A stretch of 64,000 nt of DNA, taken from contig NZ_CP044344.1 of the NCBI RefSeq assembly GCF_008761635.1, positions 2,232,001-2,296,000 on the forward strand, in the 5' to 3' direction. Under the pieces are notes generated by a model. The model had not been told where the DNA came from. It searched no databases and was given only the letters and a program-made list of their open reading frames with translations. Of the stretch, positions 28,692-38,995 are shown in pieces. The DNA comes from Nocardioides cynanchi. GTDB lineage: Bacteria; Actinomycetota; Actinomycetes; Propionibacteriales; Nocardioidaceae. The stretch's first letter is position 1. The number at the start of each line of letters is the position of its first letter. Both the position numbers and the translations under genes were made by a program.

Positions 28692-29041
28692 GACTCGAGC
28701 ACCACCACGGCCGAGGCGATGCCGGCGTCGTGCGACAGGGACAGGTGGACGTGGACCGCGCCGAGCTCCGCGGCGTGGGCCGCGACCGTGCCGCGCAGCG
28801 CGAGGAGCGGTCGACCCGTGGACTCCGAGACGACCTCCGCGTCGTGCCAGGCCAGGCCCTGGGGGGCGCCGAGCGCCTTGGCCAGTGCCTCCTTGGCAGC
28901 GAAGCGAGCGGCCAGCGAGGCCGGCGGACGGCCGGACTCCTCGGGGGTGAACAGCCGCTCCGCGAGCCCCGGCGTACGACGCAGCGACTCCTCGAAGCGC
29001 GAGATGTCCACGACGTCGATGCCGACGCCGACGATCGCCAT
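28688..29041 (-). CDS. acpS: Holo-[acyl-carrier-protein] synthase
   Basis: 117 residues. AcpS transfers phosphopantetheine from CoA to acyl carrier protein. The metal- and CoA-binding motifs [14 protein letters not shown] and [13 protein letters not shown], and the C-terminal [11 protein letters not shown], are canonical. It starts 7 bp after glmS and overlaps nnr by 4 bp. Confidence 0.94.
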   Translation of the reverse strand: MAIVGVGIDVVDISRFEESLRRTPGLAERLFTPEESGRPPASLAARFAAKEALAKALGAPQGLAWHDAEVVSESTGRPLLALRGTVAAHAAELGAVHVHLSLSHDAGIASAVVVLES

Positions 29042-29048
29042 CAGGCCG

Positions 29049-30893
29049 TCACTCGACCGTGACGGACTTGGCGAGGTTGCGGGGCTGGTCGACGTCGTGA
29101 CCGAGCAGGGTGGCCAGCTCGCACGCGAACAGCTGCAGGGGTACGACGGCCGGCACAGCCTGCAGCAGCGTCGAGACCCGGGGCAGCTTGATCAACGTGT
29201 CGGCGTAGGCCGCAGCCTCCAGGTCGTCGTCCTCGGCCAGCACGATGGTGCGCGCCCCGCGCGCCCGGATCTCCTGGATGGCGCTGATCATCTTGTCGTG
29301 CAGCTGGTCGCGACCCCGCGGCGGCAGCACGCAGAAGACCGGCATCCCGGGCTCGATCAGCGCGATCGGGCCGTGCTTGAGCTCCCCCGCCGCGAACCCC
29401 TCGGCATGGATGTAGGCCAGCTCCTTGAGCTTCAGTGCGCCCTCGAGCGCGATCGGGAAGCCGACGTGCCGGCCCAGGAACAGCACGGACTTCGTGTCCT
29501 TGAGCTCGGCCGCCAGCGCGTAGAGCTCGTCGGCGTCGTCGAGGATCCGTTGCACGTGGTCCGGCATGTCGCGCAGCTCGGCGACGACGCCGGCCACCTC
29601 CTCGCCGTACGACGTGCCCTTGACCTGCGCGAGGTAGAGGCCCAGCAGATAGGCGGCGATGACCTGGGTGATGAAGCCCTTGGTGGAGGCGACCCCGATC
29701 TCCGGGCCCGCGTGCGTGTAGATGACGGCGTCGGACTCGCGCGGGATCGTCGAGCCGTTGGTATTGCAGATGGCCAGCACCTTGGAGCGCTGCTGCCGTG
29801 CGTGCCGGATCGCCATCAGGGTGTCGGCGGTCTCGCCGGACTGGCTGATCGCCACCACCAGCGTCGACCGGGTCAGGATCGGGTCGCGATAGCGGAACTC
29901 GTGGGCCAGCTCCACCTCGCAGGGGATGCGGGTCCAGTGCTCGATGGCGTACTTCGCGACCAGCCCGGCGTAGAACGCCGTCCCGCAGGCGATGATGATG
30001 ATCTTGTCGACCTGGCGCAGGTCGTCGTCGGAGATCCGGACCTCGTCGAGCTGGAGCCGGCCGTTGGCGTCGTGCCGCCCCAGCAGGGCGTCACCGATCG
30101 CCCGCGGCTGCTCGAAGATCTCCTTGCGCATGAACCAGTCGTAGCCGTCCTTCTCGGCGGCCGACAGGTCCCAGTCGACGTGGTACGGCTTGCCCTCGGC
30201 CGGCGCGCCGTCGAAGCCGATCACGGACACGTCGTCGCGGGTGATCGTGACGATCTGGTCCTGGCCGAGCTCGAGCGCCTCGCGGGTGTGCTCGATGAAC
30301 GCCGCCACATCGGAGCCGATGAAGTTCTCACCCTCGCCCAGGCCGACGACCAGCGGCGAGTTGCGCCGGGCGGCGACCACCCGGGACGGGTCCTGCGCGT
30401 CGATCGCCACGATCGTGAAGGCGCCCTCGAGCACCTGGCAGACCTGCTGCATGGCCTCGGTGAGGTTGCCGCACCGCTCGAGTGCGGACTCGAGCAGGTG
30501 GGCCGCGATCTCGGTGTCGGTCTCGGAGAGCAGGTCGTCGCCCGCCGCCTCGACCTCCGCCCGCAGCGACGCGAAGTTCTCGATGATGCCGTTGTGCACC
30601 AGGGCCACCCGGCCGGAGTTGCCGAGGTGCGGGTGCGCGTTGAGGTCGGTGGGGGCACCGTGCGTCGCCCAGCGGGTGTGCCCGATGCCGGTGCTCGCCC
30701 CCGGCAGCGGCGCCTCGGCGAGCGCCTTCTCGAGGTTGGCCAGCTTGCCGGCCCGCTTGCGCCACTCGATGGTGCCCTCGTGCACGAGAGCGATGCCGGC
30801 GGAGTCGTAGCCGCGGTACTCGAGGCGCCGCAGGCCCTCGATCACGACGTCCTGCGCCCGTTTGTTCCCGACGTAGCCCACGATGCCGCACAT
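29049..30893 (-). CDS. glmS: Glutamine-fructose-6-phosphate aminotransferase
   Basis: 614 residues. GlmS makes glucosamine-6-phosphate, the first step of UDP-GlcNAc synthesis. The mature N-terminus [14 protein letters not shown] places the catalytic Cys at position 2; [11 protein letters not shown] follows. Two SIS sugar-isomerase domains come next ([17 protein letters not shown] and [18 protein letters not shown]), with the C-terminal [11 protein letters not shown]. The ATG at 30893 is fixed by the catalytic Cys. TAGACT 7 bases upstream is a likely leaderless -10. I see no glmS ribozyme upstream. The product feeds glmM, encoded 8 kb to the right. Confidence 0.97.
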   Translation of the reverse strand: MCGIVGYVGNKRAQDVVIEGLRRLEYRGYDSAGIALVHEGTIEWRKRAGKLANLEKALAEAPLPGASTGIGHTRWATHGAPTDLNAHPHLGNSGRVALVHNGIIENFASLRAEVEAAGDDLLSETDTEIAAHLLESALERCGNLTEAMQQVCQVLEGAFTIVAIDAQDPSRVVAARRNSPLVVGLGEGENFIGSDVAAFIEHTREALELGQDQIVTITRDDVSVIGFDGAPAEGKPYHVDWDLSAAEKDGYDWFMRKEIFEQPRAIGDALLGRHDANGRLQLDEVRISDDDLRQVDKIIIIACGTAFYAGLVAKYAIEHWTRIPCEVELAHEFRYRDPILTRSTLVVAISQSGETADTLMAIRHARQQRSKVLAICNTNGSTIPRESDAVIYTHAGPEIGVASTKGFITQVIAAYLLGLYLAQVKGTSYGEEVAGVVAELRDMPDHVQRILDDADELYALAAELKDTKSVLFLGRHVGFPIALEGALKLKELAYIHAEGFAAGELKHGPIALIEPGMPVFCVLPPRGRDQLHDKMISAIQEIRARGARTIVLAEDDDLEAAAYADTLIKLPRVSTLLQAVPAVVPLQLFACELATLLGHDVDQPRNLAKSVTVE

Positions 30894-30900
30894 GGGCCCG

Positions 30901-30906
30901 AGTCTA
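30901..30906 (-). promoter_or_regulatory. Putative -10 hexamer of glmS (leaderless)
   Basis: TAGACT on the minus strand matches TANNNT and ends 7 bases before the glmS ATG. It lies in the 71-bp gap shared with the divergent coaA gene. Confidence 0.45.
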
Positions 30907-30964
30907 TCGGCGCCGCTCTCGGCCGCCCGAACGCCCGTGGGGTGGTGCTGGAACAATGCCCGCC

Positions 30965-31924
30965 ATGCCCAACGGTGCGCACGGCGGTGAGCCCACGCCG
31001 TACGTCGAGCTCGACCGCGCCGCCTGGGCCGAGCTGGGCGACCAGATGGACCAGCCGCTCTCGGCCGAGGAGATCACCCGGCTGCGCGGGCTGGGCGACC
31101 AGCTGGACCTCGACGAGGTGCAGCAGATCTACCTCCCGATCTCCCGGCTGCTCAGCCTGCGGGTGCGCGCCGCGCGGCGGCTGCACCGCAAGCAGGAGGC
31201 CTTCCTGCACCTGCCCGAGCAGCGGCGTACGCCGTTCGTGATCGGCCTCGCCGGGTCCGTGGCGGTCGGCAAGTCGACGACGGCCCGCGTCCTGCAGCAG
31301 CTGCTCGGGCACTGGGACGAGCACCCGAGCGTCGCCCTGGTCACCACCGACGGCTTCCTCTACCCCAACGCCGAGCTCGAGCGGCGCGGGATCCTCCAGC
31401 GCAAGGGCTTCCCGGAGTCCTACGACCGCCGGGCCCTGCTGCGCTTCGTGGTCGACATCAAGTCCGGCCGCGACGAGGTCGAGGCGCCGACCTACTCCCA
31501 CCTGGTGTACGACGTGGTGCCCGACGACCCGGTCGTGGTGCGGCATCCCGACATCGTGATCGTCGAGGGCCTCAACGTGCTCCAGCCGGCCCGGGTCACC
31601 GACGCCGGCCGGACCGGACTGGCCCTGAGCGACTTCTTCGACTTCAGCGTCTACGTCGACGCCGCGACCGCCGACATCCGGGCGTGGTACGTCGAGCGGT
31701 TCCTGCGGCTGCGGGAGACCGCCTTCGCCGACCCCGCGTCGTACTTCTCGCGCTACGCGGGGCTCTCCACCGAGGAGGCGACCGCGACGGCGCTGGAGAT
31801 CTGGGACACCATCAACGGCGTCAACCTGCGCGAGAACATCCAGCCGACCCGCTCCCGGGCCACCCTCGTGCTCCGCAAGGACCGCGACCACTCCGTGCGC
31901 TACGTCAGGCTGCGCAAGCTGTGA
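30965..31924 (+). CDS. coaA: Pantothenate kinase, type I
   Basis: 319 residues from the ATG at 30965; an in-frame ATG at 30956 would add three. An AACAAT hexamer ends 7 bases before 30965, which favours that start if the message is leaderless. CoaA phosphorylates pantothenate, the rate-setting step of CoA synthesis. The P-loop is [17 protein letters not shown], with [13 protein letters not shown] and the [10 protein letters not shown] motif typical of prokaryotic type I kinases. It overlaps the next gene by 4 bp and so leads a three-gene coupled unit. It is divergent from glmS. Confidence 0.95.
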   Translation: MPNGAHGGEPTPYVELDRAAWAELGDQMDQPLSAEEITRLRGLGDQLDLDEVQQIYLPISRLLSLRVRAARRLHRKQEAFLHLPEQRRTPFVIGLAGSVAVGKSTTARVLQQLLGHWDEHPSVALVTTDGFLYPNAELERRGILQRKGFPESYDRRALLRFVVDIKSGRDEVEAPTYSHLVYDVVPDDPVVVRHPDIVIVEGLNVLQPARVTDAGRTGLALSDFFDFSVYVDAATADIRAWYVERFLRLRETAFADPASYFSRYAGLSTEEATATALEIWDTINGVNLRENIQPTRSRATLVLRKDRDHSVRYVRLRKL

Positions 31925-33714
31925 GCGCGACCGGGAGCTCGGGCCCGGTTCCCGTGCCGGGCGACGACGAACGGCGGGTCGGGCACTCCTGGGGTGTCCG
32001 CGTGCTCACGTTGGTCGCGCTGGCCGGGATCGCCGGCTGGGCGGTTCCGGCCGTCCTGATGGCCGACCGGGGGCTGAGCATCCAGGACGAGGGCAGCTAC
32101 CTGCTGGCCTACCGGTGGTGGCACAGCAACCCCTACTTCGTGCCGTCCTCGCAGTACCTCTACGGCCCGGTCTTCGAGGCCATGGGCGAGCGGATCGCCG
32201 CGCTCCGGCTGCTCCGGCTCGGCATGGCGGTCGGGGCCAACCTCTGGTTCGCCACCGCGTTCTGCTCGTGGCTGGCCAGGCACCGCGCCCTCGACGTCCC
32301 ACGCGCGACCCGCTGGTGCGGCGTGGCCCTGCTGACGTCGACCGGTGGCCTGGCCTACCTCTGGGGGCCGCTGTCGCCGGGCTACTACGACCTGGAGATC
32401 GTGGCCAGCCTGGCACTGGTGGCGCTGTTCCTCCAGGCGGTCGCCCGGGAGCCTCGGGTCCCGACCTGGATCCCCGTGCTGGCCGGGGTCACCGCCTTCG
32501 TCCTGCTGCTCGCCAAGTGGCCGGCGGTAGTCACGGTCGCCCTGGTGGAGGGTGCCGCCGTCGTGATCCTGGCCCGGACGTCCCGGCGCAGCGCGGCCCG
32601 CTACGTGGCCGGCTTCGGCGCCGGGTTCGCGGCCGCCGCGCTCGGCTTCCTGGCCCTGGTCGGCCATCCCGCCGACGTGCTGCCGGTGATGCTCCACGCC
32701 GCCGCCCACCCGCCGTACAAGCACGGCGTGGCGTTCCTGACCGGCTACTACGCCCGCGACACCGCCGAGCTCGTGCTCCCGGCCCTGGTCTTCGCGGTCC
32801 CGACAGTCGGCGCCTGCGTGGTGGCGGCACGGCTGGACGACGGACGGCGGGTCCTCGGCCGCGCGCTGATCGTCGCCGGGGTGCTGGTCACCGGCCTGGT
32901 GATCCCCCTGGCGGTCGGCTGGCGAGGCGGCGACGACCGTGGCCGGGTGATGGTCTCGGCGGTGCTGGCCCTGCTCCTCAGCGCGGCGGTGGTCGCGGTG
33001 CTGCCGGGTCCGCACCGGCGCCCGGCCGACGGCGTTGTCGCCGCCTCCTCGGGCCGGTTGGTGGTCGGGGTGCTGCTCGTGGTGCCGTTCGGGCAGGCGG
33101 CCGGCACCGCCATCCCGCTGCTGTACGTCGCGCTGGGCTGCCTGGCGATGTGGGTCGGCGTGGTGCTGGTGCTGGCCACGAGCCGCGACCGGACGTCCGC
33201 GTCGGCCTTCGGCATCGGCGCCGGCCTGGCCATGCTGGTGGTGGCCGTCGCGCTGATCGCCGGCACCACGACGTACCAGACCCCCTACTTCACCACCGGC
33301 TTCACCGCCGACACCCAGGCCGTCGACGCGCTGGGCGGGCTCCGGCTGTCGAGCACCACGGCCGGCCAGTTCCAGGCGCTCGTGCGGGCGACCGCACCGT
33401 ACGTCACACCCGGCCGGACGCCGATGCTGAGCCTCGATCGCAAGGAGGGGCTGATCTACCTCCTCCAGGGAGTCCCGATCGGCTCCACCTACACCGACTC
33501 GGCGACGCCCGCGCGCACGGCGTACCTGATCGCCCTGGCCTGCCGCAACGGCGACGTCGACGTCTCGCGCGCTCCGGTGCTCCTCTTCGACCGGCCGATC
33601 GACCCTCGCGTGGTGGCGGCTCTGGACGGCTGCGGTTGGGACTTCCCCGCGGCCTTCCGCCGGCTGCCGGTGCCGGGCGGCCCGCCCACGGTCACCGTAT
33701 GGGTCCACGCATGA
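31921..33714 (+). CDS. Polytopic membrane protein, possible GT-C-like glycosyltransferase
   Basis: 597 residues with roughly 11-12 hydrophobic helices and a C-terminal soluble part of about 130 residues (from TTYQTPYF onward). Just after the first helix is [16 protein letters not shown], an acidic DEG motif in the first outer loop as seen in GT-C glycosyltransferases. The GT-C reading is therefore plausible but unproven. GTG at 31921 overlaps the coaA stop (GTGA), and its own stop overlaps the GH13 start, so the three genes are translationally coupled. It might move or attach a sugar that the glucosidase trims. Confidence 0.65.
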   Translation: MSATGSSGPVPVPGDDERRVGHSWGVRVLTLVALAGIAGWAVPAVLMADRGLSIQDEGSYLLAYRWWHSNPYFVPSSQYLYGPVFEAMGERIAALRLLRLGMAVGANLWFATAFCSWLARHRALDVPRATRWCGVALLTSTGGLAYLWGPLSPGYYDLEIVASLALVALFLQAVAREPRVPTWIPVLAGVTAFVLLLAKWPAVVTVALVEGAAVVILARTSRRSAARYVAGFGAGFAAAALGFLALVGHPADVLPVMLHAAAHPPYKHGVAFLTGYYARDTAELVLPALVFAVPTVGACVVAARLDDGRRVLGRALIVAGVLVTGLVIPLAVGWRGGDDRGRVMVSAVLALLLSAAVVAVLPGPHRRPADGVVAASSGRLVVGVLLVVPFGQAAGTAIPLLYVALGCLAMWVGVVLVLATSRDRTSASAFGIGAGLAMLVVAVALIAGTTTYQTPYFTTGFTADTQAVDALGGLRLSSTTAGQFQALVRATAPYVTPGRTPMLSLDRKEGLIYLLQGVPIGSTYTDSATPARTAYLIALACRNGDVDVSRAPVLLFDRPIDPRVVAALDGCGWDFPAAFRRLPVPGGPPTVTVWVHA

Positions 33715-35390
33715 CCGCCGACCTGAGAGCCCCGGGCTGGTGGCGCGACGCCGTCGTCTACCAGGTGTACCCGCGCTCGTTCCAGGACAGCGACGGCGAC
33801 GGGATCGGCGACCTCCCGGGCATCACCAGCCGGCTCGACCACCTCGGGCTGCTCGGCGTCGACGTGCTCTGGCTCAGCCCGGTCTACCGCTCGCCGATGG
33901 ACGACAACGGCTACGACATCAGCGACTACGACGACGTCGACCCGCTCTTCGGCACCCTCGCCGACCTCGACGACCTGGTCGCGGGCTGTCATCAGCGCGG
34001 CATCCGGCTGGTCATGGACCTCGTGGTCAACCACACCTCCGACGAGCACGCCTGGTTCCAGGAGTCACGTGACCCGGCCTCGCCCAAGCGCGACTGGTAC
34101 TGGTGGCGACCCCCGCGCGACGGCGGCCCGCCGACCAACTGGGAGTCGGTGTTCTCCGGCCCCGCGTGGGAGTACGACGAGCGGAGCGGTGAGTACTACC
34201 TGCACGTCTTCAGCCCCAAGCAGCCCGACCTCAACTGGGAGAACCCCGAGGTCCGGGAGGCCGTCTACGCGATGATGCGGCGCTGGGTGGCGCGCGGTGT
34301 CGACGGCTTCCGGATGGACGTGATCAACCTGATCTCCAAGGACCCGTCGCTGCCCGAGGTCGCGCCGCCGCCGGGTCGGGCGCTCGGCCCTCTCCAGGGC
34401 GTCTCCAACGGCCCGCGGCTGCACGAGTTCCTCCAGGAGATGAACCGCGAGGTGGGCCTCACAGAGCACCACCTGCTGACCGTGGGCGAGATGCCGGGCA
34501 GCACCGTCGCGCTGGCCCGCGAGGTGACCGACCCTGCGCGCCGCGAGCTGGACATGGTGTTCACCTTCGAGCACGTGGGGCTCGACGAGCAGCCGGGCGA
34601 GGGCAAGTGGGCGCTGCGCGGCCTGCCGCTGCCCGAGCTCAAGGCCAACCTCGCCGGGTGGCAGGAGGGCCTGGCCGACGTCGGCTGGAACTCGCTCTAC
34701 TGGGACAACCACGACCAGCCGCGGGCGGTCTCCCGCTTCGGCGACGACTCCCCCGAGCACCGGGTCGCCTCGGCCAAGACCCTCGCGACCGTGCTCCACC
34801 TGCACCGCGGCACGCCGTACGTCTACCAGGGCGAGGAGCTCGGCATGACCAACGCCGGCTTCTCCTCCATCGAGGAGTACGCCGACCTCGAGTCGCTCAA
34901 CCTCCACCGCGACGCCCTGGCCCGAGGACTGCCCGAGGCACAGGTGATGAGATCGCTGGGCACCAAGGGTCGCGACAACGCCCGCACCCCGATGCAGTGG
35001 ACCTCCGGCGAGCACGGCGGGTTCACGACGGGTACGCCGTGGCTCCCGGCCCACGCGAACCGCGACGTCGTCAACGCCGAGGCCGCCGTCGCCGACCCGG
35101 ACTCGGTCTTCCACCACTACCGGCGACTGATCGAGCTCCGCCACACCGAACCCGTGGTCGTCGACGGCCGCTTCACCCTGCTGCTGCCGGACCATCCGCA
35201 GGTGTGGGTGTTCACCCGGACGGTGGCCGACCGGGTGCTGCTGGTGCTGGCCAACTGCTCGTCGACCCCCGCGACGATCGAGGTCGGCTCCATCCCGGAC
35301 CTGACCGGCTCCGAGGTGCTCCTGCCGACCCACGGCCCGTCGTACGACCTGAGGCTGCGTCCGTGGGAGTCGCGCATCCATCGCCGGTGA
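33711..35390 (+). CDS. Alpha-glucosidase / oligo-1,6-glucosidase, GH13
   Basis: 559 residues, normal for GH13 oligo-1,6-glucosidases. The N-terminus WWRDAVVYQVYPRSFQDSDG is typical. The four conserved regions are visible: LVMDLVVNHTSDEH, GFRMDVINL (nucleophile Asp about 202), TVGEMPG (acid Glu about 260) and WDNHDQPR (Asp about 333). A C-terminal beta domain follows. It should hydrolyse alpha-glucosidic bonds in short oligosaccharides in the cytoplasm, as no signal peptide is present. The exact linkage cannot be settled from motifs. It overlaps the upstream membrane gene by 4 bp. Confidence 0.9.
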   Translation: MTADLRAPGWWRDAVVYQVYPRSFQDSDGDGIGDLPGITSRLDHLGLLGVDVLWLSPVYRSPMDDNGYDISDYDDVDPLFGTLADLDDLVAGCHQRGIRLVMDLVVNHTSDEHAWFQESRDPASPKRDWYWWRPPRDGGPPTNWESVFSGPAWEYDERSGEYYLHVFSPKQPDLNWENPEVREAVYAMMRRWVARGVDGFRMDVINLISKDPSLPEVAPPPGRALGPLQGVSNGPRLHEFLQEMNREVGLTEHHLLTVGEMPGSTVALAREVTDPARRELDMVFTFEHVGLDEQPGEGKWALRGLPLPELKANLAGWQEGLADVGWNSLYWDNHDQPRAVSRFGDDSPEHRVASAKTLATVLHLHRGTPYVYQGEELGMTNAGFSSIEEYADLESLNLHRDALARGLPEAQVMRSLGTKGRDNARTPMQWTSGEHGGFTTGTPWLPAHANRDVVNAEAAVADPDSVFHHYRRLIELRHTEPVVVDGRFTLLLPDHPQVWVFTRTVADRVLLVLANCSSTPATIEVGSIPDLTGSEVLLPTHGPSYDLRLRPWESRIHRR

Positions 35391-35473
35391 CCCCGCCGCC
35401 GACCGTTGCCGTGCGCGTCGGCGCGGATCTAGATTGACCCGGTTCCTACCCCTCTGCTGGACGGAGTGTGGCG

Positions 35474-36934
35474 ATGACGGCATCCGTGGCGAACGACGAC
35501 GGGCCCCAGGGACTGCGGCGGGGGGCGGTCGGCTTCGGCGGCGTCCTTTTCCAGTCGATCACGTTCATGGCGCCGGCCATCGCGACGGCGCTCTCGATCC
35601 CGCTCGGTATCTCCTACGCCGGTGGAGCCACCCCGCTGGCGGTGATCCTGGCGCTGGTGGCCTGCCTGATCGCCGCCAACTCCATCGGCCAGCTCTCCAC
35701 TCACCTGCCCTCGGCCGGTTCCTTCTACACCTTCGTCAGCCACGGCATCCATCCCAAGGTCGGGTTCCTGGTCGCCTGGGGCTTCCTGCTCGGTGTGATC
35801 GTCGGCGGTCCCTTCCTGGCCCTCCAGATGGGGTTCGTCGTGGCCGGGACGCTGAACGCCGAATGGGGCTGGTCCAACGACACGTGGTGGATCTGGACGG
35901 TGCTGGTCTGCGTGCTGGTCTTCGCCCTGGGCTACCGCGGCATCACCGCGTCCACCCGCGCCGGGCTGGTGCTCGGAGCCTTCGAGATCCTGGTCTTCGT
36001 CGGGATCTCGGTGACCCTGATCTTCCAGGCCGGCAGCGACAACACCCTCCAGGTCTTCGGCACCCACTACGCCAACAACCCCGACTACCAGGGGTTCTCG
36101 GGTGTGATCGCCGCGTCCGTGTTCACGATCCTGGCCTTCATCGGCTTCGAGCAGGCCGCCCCGATCGCCGAGGAGGCCCACGAGCCACGGCGGACGGTTC
36201 CGCGGGCGATCCTCGTGTCCTGCTTGGCCATCGGGGCGTTCTACATCCTCAACACCTATGCCAGTGCCGTGGCGTTCGGGCCGGCCAAGATGATCGGCTT
36301 CACCGCCGACGACAGCAATCCGTGGCAGAACATCCTCGCGCGCGACGCGTGGGGCGGGATCGGCTTCCTGCTGGTGTTCCTGGCGCTCGTCAACTCGATC
36401 ATCGCCAACCAGAACGCCGCCAACAACTCCTCCACGCGGACCATGTTCGCGATGGGCCGGATCCGGCTCCTACCTCCGGAGTTCGGTCGGCTGAACCCCT
36501 TCGGCTCACCGATGCTGGCGCTGTGCGCCCAGCTCGCGGTGTCGTTGGCGGTGGCGCTGTTCCTCGGTTTCCACTACGACCCGGTCACCGGCTTCGGTTT
36601 GACCGCGACGATCCTGGTCGACATCTTCGCGCCCATGTACATCCTCCTGAACGTCGCCTGCCTGATGTACTTCTGGCGCTTCCGGCGCGACGAGTTCAAC
36701 GTGGTCCGGCACGGCGTGCTGCCGATCCTCGGGGCGCTGGCGTTCGTCCCGGCCTTCTTCGCGGGGGCGGGCATCCCGGCATTCAGCTTCATCACCGCCC
36801 TTCCCAAGCCCCTCTGGTACGCCGGTCCGATCGCGGGGATCTGGATGGTCATCGGGGTGATCTACCTAATCGTTCTCAACGGGCGGGATCCCGACCGGAT
36901 CCTGGAGACCAAGCGCGTCTTCGACGAGGCCTGA
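35474..36934 (+). CDS. APC-family amino acid permease
   Basis: 486 residues with about 12 membrane helices. The start GAVGFGGVLFQSITFMAPA and the LPSAGSFYTFVSHGIHPKVG stretch are typical of the amino acid/polyamine/organocation superfamily. The conserved GFEQAAPIAEEAHEPRRTVP loop after helix 5 is a strong APC signature. The ATG at 35474 has a GGAG 7 bases upstream. It precedes the acetamidase gene by 7 bp on the same strand, so the pair probably imports and deamidates a small amide or amine-containing substrate. Confidence 0.9.
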   Translation: MTASVANDDGPQGLRRGAVGFGGVLFQSITFMAPAIATALSIPLGISYAGGATPLAVILALVACLIAANSIGQLSTHLPSAGSFYTFVSHGIHPKVGFLVAWGFLLGVIVGGPFLALQMGFVVAGTLNAEWGWSNDTWWIWTVLVCVLVFALGYRGITASTRAGLVLGAFEILVFVGISVTLIFQAGSDNTLQVFGTHYANNPDYQGFSGVIAASVFTILAFIGFEQAAPIAEEAHEPRRTVPRAILVSCLAIGAFYILNTYASAVAFGPAKMIGFTADDSNPWQNILARDAWGGIGFLLVFLALVNSIIANQNAANNSSTRTMFAMGRIRLLPPEFGRLNPFGSPMLALCAQLAVSLAVALFLGFHYDPVTGFGLTATILVDIFAPMYILLNVACLMYFWRFRRDEFNVVRHGVLPILGALAFVPAFFAGAGIPAFSFITALPKPLWYAGPIAGIWMVIGVIYLIVLNGRDPDRILETKRVFDEA

Positions 36935-36941
36935 GGCCGAC

Positions 36942-37955
36942 ATGGACGTGCTGAGCTACCGGCCCGGCCCCGAGGAGCTGGCCTGGACCTTCGGCGGGGT
37001 GCCCCCGGTCCGTCGCGTGAAGCCCGGCTCGGTGCTGGAGCTGTGGAGCGAGGACGCCTTCGCCGGCAAGGTGCGCGGCGAGGACGACCTGGTCTCGAAG
37101 GTGATCGAGTTCCCGTTCGTCAACCCGCTCACCGGGCCGTTCTTCGTCGAGGGTGCGGAGCCCGGCGACACCCTCGCCGTCCACTTCGTGTCGATCGAGC
37201 CGTCCCGCGACTGGGCGGCGTCCACCACCATCCCGCTCTTCGGCGCCCTCACCTCGACCCATGTCACCGCGGGCCTGCAGGAGCCGCTGCCCGAGGTGGT
37301 CTGGATGTACGACGTCGACAAGGCCGCCCGCACGGTGACGTTCCGCGCGCGCTACAGCGACGACCAGGTGGACTTACCTCTCGACCCGATGCACGGCACC
37401 GTCGGAGTGGCGCCGGCCAACCTGGAGGCCCGCTCCTCGCTGGTCCCGGACGCGCACGGCGGCAACATGGACACCCCCGAGATGCGGGCCGGAGTCACCT
37501 GCTTCCTCGGGGTGAACGTCGAGGGCGCCATGTTCGCACTCGGTGACGGCCACTGCCGGCAGGGCGAGGGCGAGACGTGCGGCGTCGCCGTCGAGGCGGC
37601 CATGGACACCGTGGTGATCCTGGACCTGATCAAGTCCACGGCGACTCCCTGGCCGCGCCTGGAGTCCGACGACTACCTGATGAGCACCGGGTCGGCGCGC
37701 CCCCTCGAGGACGCCTTCAGGATCGCCCAGCACGACCTGGTGACCTGGATCGGCTCCGAGTGCGGGCTCGACCCCCTCGACGCCTACCAGCTGGTCACCC
37801 AGGCCACGGAGTCGCCGATCGCCAACGTGTGCGACCCCAACTACACCGTCCTGGCCAAGATCAGGAAGGGCTACCTGCCGCGGCACGACGCCTACGCGGG
37901 CGCGCACGCCCGCCTGCGGCAGATGAGTGAGGCGTACCTCGCCGAGCACCGCTGA
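36942..37955 (+). CDS. Acetamidase/formamidase family amidohydrolase
   Basis: 337 residues. The family pattern is clear: an N-terminal beta-rich half (KPGSVLELWSEDAF and EPGDTLAVHFVSIEP), the metal/substrate region VPDAHGGNMDTPEM, and the FALGDGHCRQGEGETCGVAV signature containing the Asp-His and Glu of FmdA/AmdA proteins. These enzymes hydrolyse formamide, acetamide or related short amides to ammonia and acid. The exact substrate is open. It follows an APC permease by 7 bp, suggesting nitrogen scavenging. Confidence 0.9.
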   Translation: MDVLSYRPGPEELAWTFGGVPPVRRVKPGSVLELWSEDAFAGKVRGEDDLVSKVIEFPFVNPLTGPFFVEGAEPGDTLAVHFVSIEPSRDWAASTTIPLFGALTSTHVTAGLQEPLPEVVWMYDVDKAARTVTFRARYSDDQVDLPLDPMHGTVGVAPANLEARSSLVPDAHGGNMDTPEMRAGVTCFLGVNVEGAMFALGDGHCRQGEGETCGVAVEAAMDTVVILDLIKSTATPWPRLESDDYLMSTGSARPLEDAFRIAQHDLVTWIGSECGLDPLDAYQLVTQATESPIANVCDPNYTVLAKIRKGYLPRHDAYAGAHARLRQMSEAYLAEHR

Positions 37956-37968
37956 CCTCTTCGGTCAG
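37952..37968. terminator. Short hairpin at the acetamidase stop
   Basis: CTGACC and GGTCAG form a 6-bp stem with a TCTTC loop and include the acetamidase TGA. It lies between two convergent genes; the short stem makes it a weak candidate. Confidence 0.35.
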
Positions 37969-37994
37969 GGGAGCCGGGAGCGCGTCGCCGACCG

Positions 37995-38990
37995 TCAGAG
38001 CCGGCGGTGGTACTCCAGCAGGTTCTCCAGGACCCGGTAGCCCAGCGCGTCGTTGATCGCGTTCATGTGGTCGTTCTCGTCCGAGTTGCTCGTGACGACC
38101 AGCCCGCACTCCGGGAACGCGGCGCGCAGGGCGCGGTGGGTGGCCAGCTTGGTGGCCAACCCGAGCCGGTGGCCCCGGTGGCCTGGCAGCACCATGGTGA
38201 TGCTGATCTGGGCGACACGGGGGTCGTGGGTGTTCAGGCGCAGCTCGTTGGCGGCGACCAGCGACCCGTCCGGAGCCACCGCCACGGCCAGGAAGACCGC
38301 CGCTCCGACCTCGACCCGGCGCTGCTCGGCCGCGCGGTAGCGCTCGACGGTCCACTCGCCGTCCTCGAGGTCGAGCTCGCCCTGCGGGACCAGGCTCATG
38401 AACTGGCCCAGCAGCACACACATCTGGTCGACGTGCTCGTCGGGTACCACGTCGCGCCAGAGCAAGATCCGGTAGTCGCCGATCACTGCGGTCACCTGGT
38501 CCTCGAGCGCGGCCCAGCGCGGCTCGGACGCACCCACCTCGAGCGCCTTCATCCCCTCGCGGCTGGCCACGGTGTAGCCGTGACCCTCGGCGAAGCCGAC
38601 ACCCGGCGAGGTGCCGCCGGGCGGGGTGAACACCTCGGTCAGCACCCGCTCCCGGCCGGCGGCGGCCGCCCGGCGCTCGACCTCGGCGAGCACAGCGGCG
38701 CCGACCCCGCGGCGCCGGTGCTCGGGGCGCGTGCTGATCTCGGCGTAGGCCACGGTCAGGTTGTCGTGCAACGGCAGGTTCACCAGCCCCGCGCCGACCA
38801 CCTCACCACCGTCGACGACGGAGAAGAGGTCCACGTGGAAGTCGGGATGGCGTCGTGGCATCACCACCCGGGCGTTCTGCCAGGACTCGATCATCCCGGC
38901 CGGCCGGGCAGCCTGCGCGGCCGCCCACGCGTCGTACCACCGCTGGAGCTGGGTCTCGTCGTCGAGGTCGACGTCGTGGATCTCGAGCAC
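37995..38990 (-). CDS. Tandem-GNAT acetyltransferase
   Basis: 331 residues with two GNAT domains. The first (about 1-165) has VAYAEISTRPEHRRRGVGAAVLAEVE split across the strand and acetyl-CoA loop; the second (about 175-331) has ITMVLPGHRGHRLGLATKLA and a typical NDALGYRVLE end. Only the first loop has the full RRxxGxG/A pattern; the second is degenerate (GHRLGLA) but near consensus. The acceptor is unknown; related double-GNAT proteins include mycothiol synthase, but this is not clearly MshD. GTG at 38990 lies 5 bp after glmM, so it ends the rplM-rpsI-glmM unit. Confidence 0.8.
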   Translation of the reverse strand: MLEIHDVDLDDETQLQRWYDAWAAAQAARPAGMIESWQNARVVMPRRHPDFHVDLFSVVDGGEVVGAGLVNLPLHDNLTVAYAEISTRPEHRRRGVGAAVLAEVERRAAAAGRERVLTEVFTPPGGTSPGVGFAEGHGYTVASREGMKALEVGASEPRWAALEDQVTAVIGDYRILLWRDVVPDEHVDQMCVLLGQFMSLVPQGELDLEDGEWTVERYRAAEQRRVEVGAAVFLAVAVAPDGSLVAANELRLNTHDPRVAQISITMVLPGHRGHRLGLATKLATHRALRAAFPECGLVVTSNSDENDHMNAINDALGYRVLENLLEYHRRL

Positions 38991-38995
38991 GGGGC

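Noticed and set aside
30894..30964. A glmS ribozyme or other riboswitch upstream of glmS
   Set aside because: The gap is only 71 bp and shared with coaA, with no ribozyme-like structure; the glmS message appears leaderless.
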